A DNA stretch of 64,000 nt, from positions 1 through 64,000 of the forward strand of contig NZ_LTAX01000001.1 of the NCBI RefSeq assembly GCF_001639745.1. The letters are read 5' to 3'. The notes beneath the pieces were generated by a model. That model had not been told where the DNA came from. It did not search any database and saw only the letters and a program-made list of their open reading frames with translations. A program made the position numbers and the translations under genes. Source of the stretch: Marinomonas gallaica. GTDB taxonomy: Bacteria > Pseudomonadota > Gammaproteobacteria > Pseudomonadales > Marinomonadaceae. Each line of letters starts with the position of its first letter. The stretch's first letter is position 1. Below, in pieces: positions 1 to 10,765 of the stretch.

Positions 1-1
1 A

Positions 2-77
2 TGGTGCCGCCACCAAGAGTCGAACTCGGGACCCCCTGATTACAAGTCAGGTGCTCTACCAACTGAGCTATAGCGGC
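2..77 (-). tRNA. tRNA-Thr (anticodon TGT), copy 2 of 2
   Basis: Read on the minus strand this is a 76-nt cloverleaf with encoded CCA. The 7-bp acceptor stem starts GCCGCTA, the T arm carries GTTCGA, and the anticodon loop CTTGTAA puts TGT at positions 34-36, which reads ACA (Thr). It is identical base for base to the copy at 117-192, and a 39-nt spacer separates them. The three tRNAs face the same way and are probably processed from one transcript. The window edge is 1 base away, so the array may continue to the left. Confidence 0.97.
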
Positions 78-116
78 GCTTAAATACTTAACCAAATTAT
101 CGAACCAAATCAGATG

Positions 117-192
117 TGGTGCCGCCACCAAGAGTCGAACTCGGGACCCCCTGATTACAAGTCAGGTGCTCTACCAACTGAGCTATAGCGGC
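117..192 (-). tRNA. tRNA-Thr (anticodon TGT), copy 1 of 2
   Basis: A minus-strand 76-nt tRNA with encoded CCA and anticodon loop CTTGTAA (TGT, threonine). Its sequence is identical to the tRNA at 2-77. It lies 13 nt downstream of tRNA-Pro, which is too short for a separate promoter, so co-transcription with tRNA-Pro is inferred. Confidence 0.97.
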
Positions 193-205
193 AAAAAATC
201 GTTTC

Positions 206-284
<79 letters not shown>

Positions 285-315
285 ACTAACAAGAGCGCTG
301 CCCCTGTCAGCGGGT

Positions 316-385
316 GCGTATATTACTATAACGAATTCAAAAGGGAAGACGTTTTTGTTTTTTTTTAATATTTTTTTTAAATCCA
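316..385 (-). promoter_or_regulatory. Possible tRNA-cluster promoter with A-rich UP-like tract
   Basis: On the minus strand, about 38 nt before tRNA-Pro, there is TAATAT at 325-320 followed by a GC-rich discriminator (GCACCCGC), as in stringently controlled stable-RNA promoters. The -35 position (348-343, CTTCCC) is poor. Just upstream, 349-385 is almost pure A on this strand, which resembles an RNA polymerase alpha-subunit UP element and could compensate. The rest of the 283-539 gap shows no gene I can support. Confidence 0.35.
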
Positions 386-539
386 CAAAAACGAACAGCA
401 CATGTAACTTGTTTATATATAAAGAAAAGCCTTGAATACAGTCGCTTTCGCCAACACCAGCAGCTAAAAAAACCGCCTCTACTCCATTAAAAACCACTCT
501 AAAGCTCTATGTATATGTTTACATTGCATATTCAGCTAC

Positions 540-580
540 AAAAAAGGCCGCCATCGAATCTAATCGAAAGCGGCCTTTTT
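540..580 (-). terminator. Rho-independent terminator after ihfA
   Basis: An inverted repeat with arms AAAAAGGCCGC and GCGGCCTTTTT flanks a partly paired loop (TCGA pairs with TCGA inside). It lies 12 nt past the ihfA stop. Because the arms begin with A and end with T it could work in both directions, but only the minus-strand operon needs it here. Confidence 0.85.
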
Positions 581-592
581 AGACTCACAATG

Positions 593-889
593 TTACTCTT
601 GCATGTAACTCTCAACCTTGGACTTTAACTTTTGCCCAGGTTTAAACGTAACAACAGTTCGTGCTGTGATAGGAATTTCTTCCCCAGTTTTCGGGTTGCG
701 CCCTGGACGCTGGCTTTTTTCGCGCACTTCGAAATTACCGAAACCGGACAATTTCACCTGCTCCCTCTCTACCAGTGTTTCTCTGACCGTATCAAAGAAA
801 CTTTCCACTAGGTCTTTCGCATCTTTCTTGCTCAAGTCTAGAGAGTCTACTAAGTTTTCCGCTATATCTGCTTTCGTCAAGGACGCCAT
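593..889 (-). CDS. ihfA: Integration host factor subunit alpha
   Basis: This is the 98-residue alpha subunit of IHF, the heterodimeric nucleoid protein that bends DNA sharply and assists recombination, replication and sigma-54 promoters. The protein has the DNABII fold: N-terminal helices ([13 protein letters not shown]), then the beta arm with [12 protein letters not shown], whose Pro intercalates into DNA, then FKPGQKLK. Its length matches the family. It begins 5 nt after the pheT stop, the same order as pheST-ihfA in enterobacteria, so it is the last gene of the operon and probably takes its ribosome binding site from the end of pheT. A terminator follows. Confidence 0.97.
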   Translation of the reverse strand: MASLTKADIAENLVDSLDLSKKDAKDLVESFFDTVRETLVEREQVKLSGFGNFEVREKSQRPGRNPKTGEEIPITARTVVTFKPGQKLKSKVESYMQE

Positions 890-894
890 ACTCT

Positions 895-3279
895 TTACCC
901 CCGAATAACCGCTCCAAGCTTTTCAGCAAGCGCTGCAGTGACAGAATCGACTGCGCTGTTTACTTCTTCATCACTAAGAGTGTGTGATGGATGCTGCCAC
1001 GTCAACCCCAAAGCAACACTTTTTTCTGACTCATCAATACCTTGGCCTTGATATACATCGAAAACAGTGACTTTCTTAAAGGCTTCACCAGCATGCTCAG
1101 CAATCACTTTCTCAAGCGCTTGGACAGGTGTTTCACGCTTTACTAACAACGCAAGATCACGACGCACTTCGGGGAATTTCGAGACACGTTGGTACTCTGG
1201 AAGCTTAGCACCCAACACGGCATCAAGATTTATCTCGAACACGTAAACAGCTTGGTTAGTACCCAGTTGCTTCGATAGCAGAGGATGCAACTCACCAATT
1301 ACCCCTACACGCTCACCATTGACCAACACGTAAGCTGAACGACCAGGATGCAAGTACACTTCGTCAGCACGCTCAAACTCAGGCTTAGCCCCATGGTTCA
1401 AAGCAAACAACGCTTCAACATGTGACTTAAGATCAAAAAAGTCTACTTTTTCACTGTTGTGGTACCAGCCTTCAGGGTAGCGAGAACCGGCAATTAGGCC
1501 TGCCACTTGATGCGTTTGATCCAATTCATCAAGTTTGTTGACATCACCCACGAAACGGCTTCCTGTTTCGAAAATACGCACTCGTGATTGCTGACGGTTT
1601 TGGTTATGTAAATACACTTTAACCAAACCAGGCAATAAACTTGGACGCATTACACCCATATCACCAGAAATTGGGTTTTCAAGTGGCACAGGATCTATGT
1701 GAGGGAAAAATTGCTTACTCGCAACAGGATCAATAAAGCTGTACGTAACCGCTTCCTGGTAGCCCTGAGATACAAGCGTTGCACGCAAGGACTGAATCGG
1801 AGTTTTACTTTCAGTCGCTGCAGTAAAGTTCACCGCCGCCGTTGGCATTGATGACGGCAGATTGTCGTAACCAAAAATTCGCGCTACTTCTTCAATCAAA
1901 TCCGCTTCAATTTCGATATCAAAACGATGAGACGGTGCAACCGTTACCCATTGCTCATCCGTAACGTCTGTCACATCTAGACCTAGACGTGACAGAATGT
2001 CCGTCACTAAGTCTTTATCTAACGACATCGCTAAATATTGATCTAGCTTCTTACGACGAAGTGTTACTTTATTAGCAGTCGGCAAAAACGCTTGGGCAGC
2101 GACCTCGTTGATAGGGCCTACTTCACCACCGGTAATCTCAAGGATCAATTGCGTCGCACGCTCCATTGCCTTGCTGGCTAACGTCGCATCAACACCACGC
2201 TCAAAACGGTGCGAGGAATCGGTATGCAAACCGTAAGAGCGCGCTTTACCTGCCAAAGCTAGCGGGGCGAAAAAAGCACTTTCAAGGAATATAGTTTGCG
2301 TGCCAGCATTCACACCAGAGTGCTCGCCACCCATGATACCAGCCATGGCTAACGCTTTTTGCTCATCCGCGATAACCATAGTATCTGCACGCAACGCGAC
2401 TTCTTGACCATCAAGAAGAAGCAGTTTTTCGCCCTCTTCTGCCATCCGCACAACAATCGAACCGGATAGGTTATTCAAGTCAAAGGCATGCATTGGCTGA
2501 CCCAGCTCAAGCATTACGTAATTAGTAATGTCTACAATTGGGTCTATTGAGCGAACACCACTACGACGCAGTTTCTCAACCATCCAAAGGGGCGTAGAAG
2601 CGGCTACGTTTACGCCCTTAATGACACGACCAAGATAGCGCGGACACCCTTCAGAAGCCTCTACACGAATCGGGAAAGTATCATCAATGCTTACTGTCTG
2701 CTCTGTAATAGCAACAGGCACCACATCTACTTTGTTAATCACCCCTACTTCACGAGCAAGACCAGCAATACTTAAACAATCGGCACGGTTTGGCGTTAAG
2801 TCGACGTCAATAATGCTATCGTTTAGGTTTAGGTACTCGCGAATATCGACGCCCACTGGTGCATCAACAGAAAGCTCTAAGATGCCATCGTTTTCTTCAC
2901 TGATTTGAAGCTCGGACGCAGAACACAGCATACCGAACGATTCAACTTGGCGCAGCTTCGCTTTTTTAATCTTGAAGTCAGCACCTAGAACCGCGCCGAT
3001 CTTTGCAAATGGAATTTTAATCCCCGGACGAGCATTCGGCGCACCACACACTACTTGGAATTGCTCAGTACCGTCTGAAACGGTACACACCTGTAGCTTG
3101 TCCGCATTGGGATGTGGTTCTGTCGCAACGATTTCACCAACAACAACGCCGGTGAACTCACCTGCTGCGGCTTCAACTTCGTCTACCTCTAGACCAGCCA
3201 ATGTCACTTGAGCAACCAGCTCATCGGTAGTGACCTCTGGATTGACCCACTCTCTTAGCCAATTTTCACTGAATTTCAT
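895..3279 (-). CDS. pheT: Phenylalanine--tRNA ligase subunit beta
   Basis: The large subunit of the (alpha-beta)2 enzyme that charges tRNA-Phe. At 794 residues it is full length. It starts [12 protein letters not shown]. An EMAP/OB tRNA-binding domain spans roughly residues 40-150, the B3/B4 editing domain roughly 210-370 (includes [21 protein letters not shown]), a B5 domain follows around 400-475, then the catalytic-like core, and an anticodon-binding FDX-ACB domain ends the protein from about residue 700 ([16 protein letters not shown]). It lies 16 nt after pheS, so the two subunits are made from one message. Confidence 0.98.
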   Translation of the reverse strand: MKFSENWLREWVNPEVTTDELVAQVTLAGLEVDEVEAAAGEFTGVVVGEIVATEPHPNADKLQVCTVSDGTEQFQVVCGAPNARPGIKIPFAKIGAVLGADFKIKKAKLRQVESFGMLCSASELQISEENDGILELSVDAPVGVDIREYLNLNDSIIDVDLTPNRADCLSIAGLAREVGVINKVDVVPVAITEQTVSIDDTFPIRVEASEGCPRYLGRVIKGVNVAASTPLWMVEKLRRSGVRSIDPIVDITNYVMLELGQPMHAFDLNNLSGSIVVRMAEEGEKLLLLDGQEVALRADTMVIADEQKALAMAGIMGGEHSGVNAGTQTIFLESAFFAPLALAGKARSYGLHTDSSHRFERGVDATLASKAMERATQLILEITGGEVGPINEVAAQAFLPTANKVTLRRKKLDQYLAMSLDKDLVTDILSRLGLDVTDVTDEQWVTVAPSHRFDIEIEADLIEEVARIFGYDNLPSSMPTAAVNFTAATESKTPIQSLRATLVSQGYQEAVTYSFIDPVASKQFFPHIDPVPLENPISGDMGVMRPSLLPGLVKVYLHNQNRQQSRVRIFETGSRFVGDVNKLDELDQTHQVAGLIAGSRYPEGWYHNSEKVDFFDLKSHVEALFALNHGAKPEFERADEVYLHPGRSAYVLVNGERVGVIGELHPLLSKQLGTNQAVYVFEINLDAVLGAKLPEYQRVSKFPEVRRDLALLVKRETPVQALEKVIAEHAGEAFKKVTVFDVYQGQGIDESEKSVALGLTWQHPSHTLSDEEVNSAVDSVTAALAEKLGAVIRG

Positions 3280-3295
3280 AGTTAGCCCTTGGTCC

Positions 3296-4384
<1,089 letters not shown>

Positions 4385-4402
4385 TAGGCACTACGTCTGA
4401 AA

Positions 4403-4759
4403 TTAAGCCAAGCTTGCTTTCGCTTTCTCAACGATCGCAGCAAAAACTTCTTTTTCGTATACAGCCAAGTCAGCCAGTACTTTACGGTCAATTTCAATAG
4501 CCGCTTTCTTAAGGCCAGCAATGAAGCGGCTGTAAGATAGACCATTTAGACGAGCCGCAGCGTTAATACGAGCAATCCATAGAGCACGGAATTGACGTTT
4601 ACGTTGACGACGGTCACGGTAAGCATATTGACCTGCTTTAATAACCGCTTGTTTCGCTACACGAAACACACGGCTACGAGCACCGTAGTAACCTTTAGCT
4701 TGCTTTAAAATCTTTTTGTGACGGCGACGAGCCTGAACACCACGTTTTACGCGAGGCAT
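4403..4759 (-). CDS. rplT: 50S ribosomal protein L20
   Basis: A primary 23S rRNA-binding protein of the large subunit, essential for early assembly. Its 118 residues match the family exactly: a very basic N-terminal extension ([20 protein letters not shown]) and a globular domain with [20 protein letters not shown] and [15 protein letters not shown]. It is third in infC-rpmI-rplT, which in E. coli is repressed by L20 binding to the leader of rpmI. I could not confirm the L20 pseudoknot site by eye. Confidence 0.98.
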   Translation of the reverse strand: MPRVKRGVQARRRHKKILKQAKGYYGARSRVFRVAKQAVIKAGQYAYRDRRQRKRQFRALWIARINAAARLNGLSYSRFIAGLKKAAIEIDRKVLADLAVYEKEVFAAIVEKAKASLA

Positions 4760-4801
4760 AATATAAACCTTTTTTAACTAGTTAATGACTGAAAATATCG
4801 A

Positions 4802-4996
4802 TTAAGCGTATGGAAGCATGCGAACGATCAATGGCTTATCGCAAGATTTAACTTGCTGCATTGTACGAAGCTGGCGCTTACGCTTAGTAGACTTTTTAGT
4901 CAAAATGTGACTAGTGAAAGACTGCTTATGTTTAAAACCGTTTGCGGTACGTTTGAAGCGCTTAAGTGCGCTACTGTTAGATTTAATTTTTGGCAT
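4802..4996 (-). CDS. rpmI: 50S ribosomal protein L35
   Basis: A small, basic 64-residue protein of the large ribosomal subunit. It starts [25 protein letters not shown] and carries the conserved [15 protein letters not shown] segment, with the family's usual length. It lies between infC (68 nt upstream) and rplT (42 nt downstream) in the standard IF3-L35-L20 operon. In enterobacteria this gene is the point where L20 controls translation, and the same may hold here. Confidence 0.97.
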   Translation of the reverse strand: MPKIKSNSSALKRFKRTANGFKHKQSFTSHILTKKSTKRKRQLRTMQQVKSCDKPLIVRMLPYA

Positions 4997-5064
4997 GGTA
5001 AAACCACTCTCGCATTCGTTAATGTTAAATATAATAACAAGTGCTAATTACTTAGCTGCTTTTA

Positions 5065-5598
5065 TTACTTCTTCTTTTTAGGGGCCAGCACCATAGTCAA
5101 TTGACGACCTTCCATTTTCGCAGCTTGCTCTACAACACCATGCTCTTCCAAGTCTTTAGCGACTCGATGCATAAGTTGCATACCAAGCTCCTGATGGGCC
5201 ATTTCACGGCCGCGGTAACGTAAAGAAACCTTAGCCTTATCCCCTCCTTCAAGGAAACGTATCAGGTTGCGGAGTTTTACCTGATAATCCCCTTCCTCCG
5301 TCCCTGGACGGAATTTCATTTCTTTTACTTGGATTTGTTTCGCATTCTTTCTTTGAGCAGCCTTAGCTTTCTTTTGCTCAAAGATATGCTTACCGTAGTC
5401 CATGACTTTGCAAACAATCGGATCTGAATCAGCAATCTGCACTAGGTCTAGCGTTGCAGCACGTGCAGCTTCTAGTGCTTCTTCAATCGAAACAACACCA
5501 ATTTGATCACCATCGGCACCGATAAGGCGCACTTCGGTAGCTCGAATGTTTTCGTTGATTTGAGGGCGCTGCTTGGCGTTAGCACGTCCACGATTCAT
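5065..5598 (-). CDS. infC: Translation initiation factor IF-3
   Basis: IF-3 binds the 30S subunit, blocks premature 50S joining and proofreads the start codon. The 177-residue protein has the N-domain ([23 protein letters not shown]), a lysine-rich linker and the C-domain ([25 protein letters not shown]), ending in VLAPKKKK. The ATG at 5598 is the safe start. An in-frame ATA at 5610 followed by AAA GGT AAT, with GGAG 8 nt upstream, matches the position of the AUU start through which E. coli IF-3 represses itself. The true protein may therefore be 4 residues longer. It follows thrS within 30-40 nt. Confidence 0.97.
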   Translation of the reverse strand: MNRGRANAKQRPQINENIRATEVRLIGADGDQIGVVSIEEALEAARAATLDLVQIADSDPIVCKVMDYGKHIFEQKKAKAAQRKNAKQIQVKEMKFRPGTEEGDYQVKLRNLIRFLEGGDKAKVSLRYRGREMAHQELGMQLMHRVAKDLEEHGVVEQAAKMEGRQLTMVLAPKKKK

Positions 5599-5627
5599 AT
5601 TACCTTTTATAGCTCTATCTCCATTAT

Positions 5628-7544
5628 TTATTTTCGACTACGGCGTGAGATTTCTGTTTGAAGCAATTCTTCAAATTCTTGAACACTCATCACACCAAGA
5701 TCATCACCGGTACGAGTACGAACAGCAACTTGCTGGTTCTCGACTTCTTTATCACCGACAACGATCATGTATGGCACTCGTTGCAGAGTATGCTCGCGGA
5801 TTTTAAACCCGATCTTCTCGTTTCTCAAGTCAAGTTTTGCACGGAAGCCCTTAGAATTTAGAGTTTTCTCTAAATCAGCACAATATTCTGCTTGGCGATC
5901 GGTAATATTCATTACTACCACCTGTTCTGGCGCAAGCCAAACAGGGAACGATCCTTCCGTTTCCTCGATCAAAATACCGATGAAGCGCTCTAAAGAACCA
6001 ACAATTGCACGGTGAAGCATGACAGGCGTTTGGCGAGAGCCATCTTCCGATACATATTGCGCACCTAAACGTGTTGGCATTGAGAAGTCTACCTGAATCG
6101 TACCACATTGCCATACACGGCCAATAGCATCTTTCAAAGAGAACTCAATTTTCGGGCCGTAAAATGCACCTTCACCAGGCAGCTCTTCCCACTCTAATTG
6201 AGCAGAGTTAAGAGCATCTGATAATGCTTTCTCAGCCTTATCCCATACCTCATCAGAACCAACTCGCTGTTCAGGGCGCGTTGATAAACGATAAATAATT
6301 TGTTCAAAACCAAAATCTTCATACACTTCATGTAACAGTTCAATAAATTCAGACACTTCTGCCTGTATTTGATCTTCCGTTACAAAGATATGACCATCAT
6401 CTTGAACAAAGTTACGCACACGCATAATGCCATGCAATGCACCAGAAGGTTCATTACGGTGACAAGAGCCAAACTCTGCCATACGAAACGGCAGGTCGCG
6501 GTAACTCTTAAGCCCTTGGTTGTACACTTGAATGTGACAAGGACAGTTCATTGGTTTTACGGCGTAGTCGCGGTTTTCTGAATGAGTAGTAAACATGTTT
6601 TCATGATACTTACCCCAATGACCAGATTTTTCCCACAATACACGGTCGACAATTTGAGGTGTTTTCACCTCGTGATAACCGTTTTCAAGCTGCTTCTGAC
6701 GCATATACTGCTCAATAGTTTGATACAGCTTCCAGCCTTTAGGATGCCAGAAAACCATGCCAGGCGCTTCTTCTTGAACATGGAATAAATCCAGTTTTTT
6801 GCCTAATTTGCGATGATCACGTTTTTCAGCTTCTTCAATACGCGTCAGGTACGCTTTCAGATCTTTTTTGTCAGACCAAGCCGTACCGTATATACGCTGA
6901 AGCTGTTCATTACTGGAATCACCGCGCCAGTATGCACCGGCCAATTTCATCAATTTAAAATGACGCAACACACGAGTGTTTGGCACGTGTGGGCCACGAC
7001 ACATGTCCATGTACTCTTCGTGATGATATAAGCCAACTTCTTCTACAGAGTCGTCCATATCATCAATCAGCTGAACTTTGTAATCTTCACCTCGCTCAAC
7101 AAATTGAGCGCGCGCCTGATCAACAGGTGTCACTTTCTTAACCACATCGTAATCTTTCTTAATCAGCTCACCGATGCGTTTCTCAATTGCAGCCATATCA
7201 TCAGGAGTGAATGGACGCTCATAAGCAATATCGTAGTAAAAGCCTTCTTTGATAACAGGACCAATGGCCATTTTAGCCGTTGGAAACAACTGTTTTACAG
7301 CGTGGCCTACCAAATGGGCAAATGAGTGGCGAATAATTTCAAGGCCTTCCTCATCACGTGCCGTCACTAAACTCACATCGGAGTCTTCTGAGATAACTTC
7401 ACAAGCATCAACTAAACGACCGTTGATTTTACCTGCGACGGTAGCTTTAGCTAAACCAGGACCAATATCCTCGGCCACTTGCATTAGAGTAACGGACTCA
7501 GCAAAAGAACGCTGGCTTCCATCTGGTAAAGTAATTACTGGCAT
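5628..7544 (-). CDS. thrS: Threonine--tRNA ligase
   Basis: A class II synthetase that charges tRNA-Thr and edits mischarged Ser. The full-length 638-residue protein has a TGS domain (1-61), the editing/SAD domain (about 65-225, with [16 protein letters not shown] and the zinc-type [14 protein letters not shown]), the catalytic core (about 245-530, with [10 protein letters not shown] and the class II motifs) and an anticodon-binding domain (about 535-638). The ATG at 7544 has AGGGG 5-6 nt upstream. It is the first gene of the thrS-infC operon. In E. coli ThrRS represses its own translation by binding a tRNA-like leader, and a candidate hairpin lies 25 nt upstream here. Confidence 0.98.
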   Translation of the reverse strand: MPVITLPDGSQRSFAESVTLMQVAEDIGPGLAKATVAGKINGRLVDACEVISEDSDVSLVTARDEEGLEIIRHSFAHLVGHAVKQLFPTAKMAIGPVIKEGFYYDIAYERPFTPDDMAAIEKRIGELIKKDYDVVKKVTPVDQARAQFVERGEDYKVQLIDDMDDSVEEVGLYHHEEYMDMCRGPHVPNTRVLRHFKLMKLAGAYWRGDSSNEQLQRIYGTAWSDKKDLKAYLTRIEEAEKRDHRKLGKKLDLFHVQEEAPGMVFWHPKGWKLYQTIEQYMRQKQLENGYHEVKTPQIVDRVLWEKSGHWGKYHENMFTTHSENRDYAVKPMNCPCHIQVYNQGLKSYRDLPFRMAEFGSCHRNEPSGALHGIMRVRNFVQDDGHIFVTEDQIQAEVSEFIELLHEVYEDFGFEQIIYRLSTRPEQRVGSDEVWDKAEKALSDALNSAQLEWEELPGEGAFYGPKIEFSLKDAIGRVWQCGTIQVDFSMPTRLGAQYVSEDGSRQTPVMLHRAIVGSLERFIGILIEETEGSFPVWLAPEQVVVMNITDRQAEYCADLEKTLNSKGFRAKLDLRNEKIGFKIREHTLQRVPYMIVVGDKEVENQQVAVRTRTGDDLGVMSVQEFEELLQTEISRRSRK

Positions 7545-7568
7545 TTTTTCCCCTATTTGGAGTCAGTG

Positions 7569-7589
7569 GTGCTCCATACGTAAGAGCAC
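7569..7589 (-). promoter_or_regulatory. Candidate anticodon-like hairpin in thrS leader
   Basis: On the minus strand GTGCTC-TTACGTATG-GAGCAC forms a 6-bp hairpin 25 nt before the thrS ATG. The loop contains CGT, an anticodon for Thr. E. coli thrS has an anticodon-like arm in this position that binds ThrRS for autoregulation. The resemblance is suggestive only, since the loop has 9 rather than 7 nt. Confidence 0.35.
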
Positions 7590-7720
7590 ATGTAAATTTT
7601 AAGGCCATTAAACTACCACTTATTAGAGCATTTTGCGACCACTCGATAGCAGTTTCCTAGTTTCTACAAAATCCGCACCGATATTCACAAAAATCAACCT
7701 TTTTTTATGCTTTTCTACCA

Positions 7721-7748
7721 TAGACTTTCCCTGTCAGCGCGTTAAAAT
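7721..7748 (+). promoter_or_regulatory. Putative sigma-70 promoter for the O-methyltransferase
   Basis: TAGACT (-35, 4/6) at 7721-7726 and TAAAAT (-10, 5/6) at 7743-7748 are spaced by 16 nt, which would place transcription start about 35 nt before the ATG at 7791. This is visual consensus matching only. The rest of the thrS/methyltransferase divergent gap (7545-7790) holds the thrS leader and nothing else I can support. Confidence 0.5.
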
Positions 7749-7790
7749 AGCGCTCGTTTCACAACAACCCCTCTAGATACTTTAGGCCTT

Positions 7791-8417
7791 ATGGATCACG
7801 AAGCAATTGACAACTACTGTGTTGAGACAACTCAACCAGAGCCAGACCTTTTGTTGGAATTAGTCGAGAAGACTTATACCGACATGGGCTACCCGAATAA
7901 ACTGTCGGGTCGCACGATCGGTCGAACGTTGAAAATGCTCGCGAAAATTCATCAACCTAAAAATGCGCTAGAGATCGGGATGTTTACTGGCTACTCAGCA
8001 CTCTCGATTGCTGAGGGTATGCCTGAAGATGGCAAGTTAACTTGCTGTGAAACCAACCCACGTGCAATTGAGTTTGCGCAAACGTTTTTTGATCGCAGCC
8101 CGTTCGGGAGCAAGATCACCCCCATTTTCGGCCCTGCTTTGGACACTATCCAAACTCTAGAAGGGCCTTTAGATTTTGTGTTTATCGATGCCGACAAACG
8201 CAACTATCTCAACTATTATGAGGCTGTTGTGCCGCTCGTTCGCAGCGGTGGCCTAATCATAATTGACAACTCTATTTGGCAAGGACGAGTCCTCTCCCCC
8301 ATAGAGAATAGTGATATCGCAGTGGATGAAATGAATCAGCGTATCACTAAGGATCCGAGAGTGGAGAATGTCCACCTCCACGTACGAGACGGCTTAAATC
8401 TCGTTATCAAACTTTAA
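7791..8417 (+). CDS. Class I SAM-dependent O-methyltransferase
   Basis: A 208-residue protein of the small-molecule O-methyltransferase family 3 (CCoAOMT/COMT-like, COG4122). It shows the SAM-binding motif ALEIGMFTGYSALSIAEG (around residues 58-75), a second acidic strand TCCETNPRA, the metal-binding FVFIDADKRNYLNYYE and the post-motif GGLIIIDNSIWQGRV. Family members transfer methyl groups to catechol-like hydroxyls with Mg2+. The substrate cannot be inferred here: the gene stands alone, divergent from thrS and upstream of an unrelated GIY-YIG-like gene. Confidence 0.88.
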   Translation: MDHEAIDNYCVETTQPEPDLLLELVEKTYTDMGYPNKLSGRTIGRTLKMLAKIHQPKNALEIGMFTGYSALSIAEGMPEDGKLTCCETNPRAIEFAQTFFDRSPFGSKITPIFGPALDTIQTLEGPLDFVFIDADKRNYLNYYEAVVPLVRSGGLIIIDNSIWQGRVLSPIENSDIAVDEMNQRITKDPRVENVHLHVRDGLNLVIKL

Positions 8418-8516
8418 TACTCATTAATTTTTGCAAGCACCAGACATCGTCTACTTCATAGACGAGGTTGGTTATGCTTTTGCATTTGACTGTAAGAAAT
8501 TCAAGAGGCAGGGATT

Positions 8517-9284
8517 TTGGTTGTTTTTAAAATCACAAATAATGTCACTGGAAAGCACTATGTTGGTACATCTTTCAACAGTGGATTTCAGCGCTTTGAG
8601 CAATATGTCGAAGCCGCTAACGAAGATCTAGATTACCCACTGTATGAAGAGATCCGTACGCATGGCGTAGACGCATTTTCAGTAGAAGAGCTTTTCGAGA
8701 CAAACGATAAAGAAGAGCTATACGAGCTAGAACAAGACTACATTGTGATCTACAATGCTGAGAGCCTTCGTGGTTACAAGATCGGACAGACAACCGTAAA
8801 AGGTCGCCAGTTAGATTTAGGCAAAAAAGCAATGTTTGACACTAACGGCAATTCCACTAAGGAACCCGTTAAGAAAACAGGCGGCCGCAAAGCTGCTGCA
8901 AAAAAGACCGACCTACCTAAAGTAGAGCTCCCTAAGAAAGACGAACCTAAGCCTACAGCGTCGTCATTTTTTGGTGAACTTATTGGCGAAGATCGCTTAG
9001 ACACACCAGCAAACGGTGAGATCGAAGATCTAACAAAGCCTTCTACTATTAAGCGTAGCGCTGCACCAAGTACAGCAGCAAGTAGCTCTCCAAAAGGCAC
9101 CACTCGCAGCTCAAGTAGCATCCAAAAAATGCTTCGTGAAGCCGAGAAACAAGCAAAAGCTGAACGTGCAGAAGAATTGCGCAAACAGCAACAAGAGCAA
9201 GCGGATGAAATGGCTCTTATCATGGCTAAACTAGACATGACAGCTAAATCAGCGACTTCTGCTTTCCGTCGCCGAAAAGGCTAA
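8517..9284 (+). CDS. GIY-YIG-fold protein with basic low-complexity tail
   Basis: A 255-residue protein. Residues 1-90 match the GIY-YIG fold: VVFKITNNVTGKHYVG, Arg26, then LYEEIRTHGVDAF, Glu72 in YELEQDYIVIYN, and GYKIG. Two of the five usual catalytic residues are changed: the GIY Tyr is Phe4 and the final Asn is Lys88. The remainder is rich in Lys/Ala/Ser/Pro with an AT-hook-like GGRKAAAKK, and ends in a charged helix (about 200-240). The start appears to be TTG at 8517, with GAGG 9 nt upstream and an in-frame stop at 8493. Its function is unknown; DNA or RNA binding is an inference. A terminator follows. Confidence 0.75.
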   Translation: MVVFKITNNVTGKHYVGTSFNSGFQRFEQYVEAANEDLDYPLYEEIRTHGVDAFSVEELFETNDKEELYELEQDYIVIYNAESLRGYKIGQTTVKGRQLDLGKKAMFDTNGNSTKEPVKKTGGRKAAAKKTDLPKVELPKKDEPKPTASSFFGELIGEDRLDTPANGEIEDLTKPSTIKRSAAPSTAASSSPKGTTRSSSSIQKMLREAEKQAKAERAEELRKQQQEQADEMALIMAKLDMTAKSATSAFRRRKG

Positions 9285-9302
9285 CGGACCCACAGAAACA
9301 TT

Positions 9303-9343
9303 AAAAAGCCCCTTTGCAGAGCTTCTGCAAAGGGGCTTTTTTT
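9303..9343. terminator. Bidirectional terminator
   Basis: A near-perfect stem, AAAAAGCCCCTTTGCAGA with TCTGCAAAGGGGCTTTTT around a 3-nt loop, has A and T runs on its two flanks. It separates the plus-strand GIY-YIG-like gene from the minus-strand DAHP synthase and can serve both. Confidence 0.92.
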
Positions 9344-9363
9344 ATTTCCAAAACAACAAGTTG

Positions 9364-10713
9364 TTATGCGCGTGCTTTTTTGAGCGTATCAGCAATCATA
9401 AACGCCAATTCAAGCGACTGATCCGCATTAAGGCGCGGATCACAATGCGTATGGTAACGATTCGCTAAATCTGCTTCCGTTACCTGGAAAGCACCGCCGA
9501 CACACTCTGTCACATTCTGTCCAGTCATTTCAAAATGCACGCCACCAGGATAAGTCCCCTCAGATTTATGCACTTCAAAGAACTGCTGAACTTCACGCAG
9601 CACATCATCGACTTTACGTGTTTTGTAGCCAGTGCTCGCCTTGATCGTATTGCCGTGCATCGGATCACTGCTCCACACCACTTTTTTACCTTCTCGCTCA
9701 ATCGCGCGAATTAAATTTGGCATGCCATCAGCCACCTTATCGGCACCCATGCGCACAATTACGTTCAAACGGCCTTCTTCATTGTTCGGATTTAGAGTGT
9801 CACACAAGCGCAACAGATCCTCTGAATCCATAGATGGGCCAGCTTTCACACCAATAGGGTTGTTTACACCACGCAAAAACTCAACATGCGCGCCGTCAAT
9901 TTGGCGCGTACGATCACCAATCCATAACATGTGTGCAGAACAATCGTACCATCCACCCGTTAGACTGTCTTGGCGAGTTAAAGCCTCTTCATAAGGCAAC
10001 AACAGCGCCTCATGAGACGTATAAAATGACGTTTCACGTAGTTGCGATGCACCTGCTCCAATGCCACACGCCTCCATAAACTGAAGCGCGTCATCAATCT
10101 TATCCGCTACGCTCTGGTAACGCTCACCTGCAGGACTGTTTTTGATGAAATCAAGATTCCATTTATGAACCTCATGAAGATCCGCAAACCCACCTTGAGA
10201 AAACGCACGCAACAAGTTCATTGTTGCTGAGCTCTGATTATACACCTTAATCAAACGCTCTGGATCCGGCACGCGCGCACCTTCAGTGAAGTCAATACCA
10301 TTGATGATGTCACCGCGATAACTTGGCAGCTCTACACCGTCAATGTTTTCCATCCCCGCAGAACGCGGCTTGGCAAATTGCCCCGCCATTCGGCCTACTT
10401 TAACCACAGGACATTTACCAGCGTACGTCATCACTACTGCCATTTGCAGTAGCACCTTAAATGTATCTCTAATATTGTTCGCAGCAAACTCAGCAAAGCT
10501 TTCAGCACAATCACCACCCTGCAGCAAAAAGGCATTTCCTTTTCCTACTTCAGCAAGCTCCGAGCGTAATTGTCGAGCTTCGCCAGCAAACACCAACGGT
10601 GGCATTGTTGACAACGTTTGCTCTACGCCAGCCAGCGCAGCTGCATTTGGGTATTCTGGTTGCTGCAACGCTTGTTTAGTGCGCCAGCTTTGTACACTCC
10701 ATGAGTTAGCCAT
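9364..10713 (-). CDS. Class II 3-deoxy-7-phosphoheptulonate (DAHP) synthase
   Basis: The first enzyme of the shikimate pathway, condensing phosphoenolpyruvate and erythrose-4-phosphate. The 449-residue protein belongs to the plant-like type II family, not the AroF/G/H type I family: [11 protein letters not shown] near the start, [12 protein letters not shown] (about 84-95), [29 protein letters not shown], the metal/phosphate motif [10 protein letters not shown] and [12 protein letters not shown]. Type II enzymes occur in housekeeping aromatic synthesis and in phenazine-type clusters; no secondary-metabolite neighbours are present, so the housekeeping role is inferred. An XRE-cupin regulator gene lies 52 nt upstream on the same strand. 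Confidence 0.95.
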   Translation of the reverse strand: MANSWSVQSWRTKQALQQPEYPNAAALAGVEQTLSTMPPLVFAGEARQLRSELAEVGKGNAFLLQGGDCAESFAEFAANNIRDTFKVLLQMAVVMTYAGKCPVVKVGRMAGQFAKPRSAGMENIDGVELPSYRGDIINGIDFTEGARVPDPERLIKVYNQSSATMNLLRAFSQGGFADLHEVHKWNLDFIKNSPAGERYQSVADKIDDALQFMEACGIGAGASQLRETSFYTSHEALLLPYEEALTRQDSLTGGWYDCSAHMLWIGDRTRQIDGAHVEFLRGVNNPIGVKAGPSMDSEDLLRLCDTLNPNNEEGRLNVIVRMGADKVADGMPNLIRAIEREGKKVVWSSDPMHGNTIKASTGYKTRKVDDVLREVQQFFEVHKSEGTYPGGVHFEMTGQNVTECVGGAFQVTEADLANRYHTHCDPRLNADQSLELAFMIADTLKKARA

Positions 10714-10765
10714 TAAAACCTCTATTAATAATCTTTTATATTAAACGTGTATTGCACTCTACATA

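Noticed and set aside
8431-8631. A 66-codon plus-strand frame before the GIY-YIG gene
   Set aside because: It overlaps the conserved GIY-YIG N-terminus in another frame and has no family resemblance. A small hairpin (CGTCTA/TAGACG) here lacks a T run.
9632-9994. A 120-codon plus-strand frame inside the DAHP synthase gene
   Set aside because: Antisense shadow of conserved DAHP synthase motifs.
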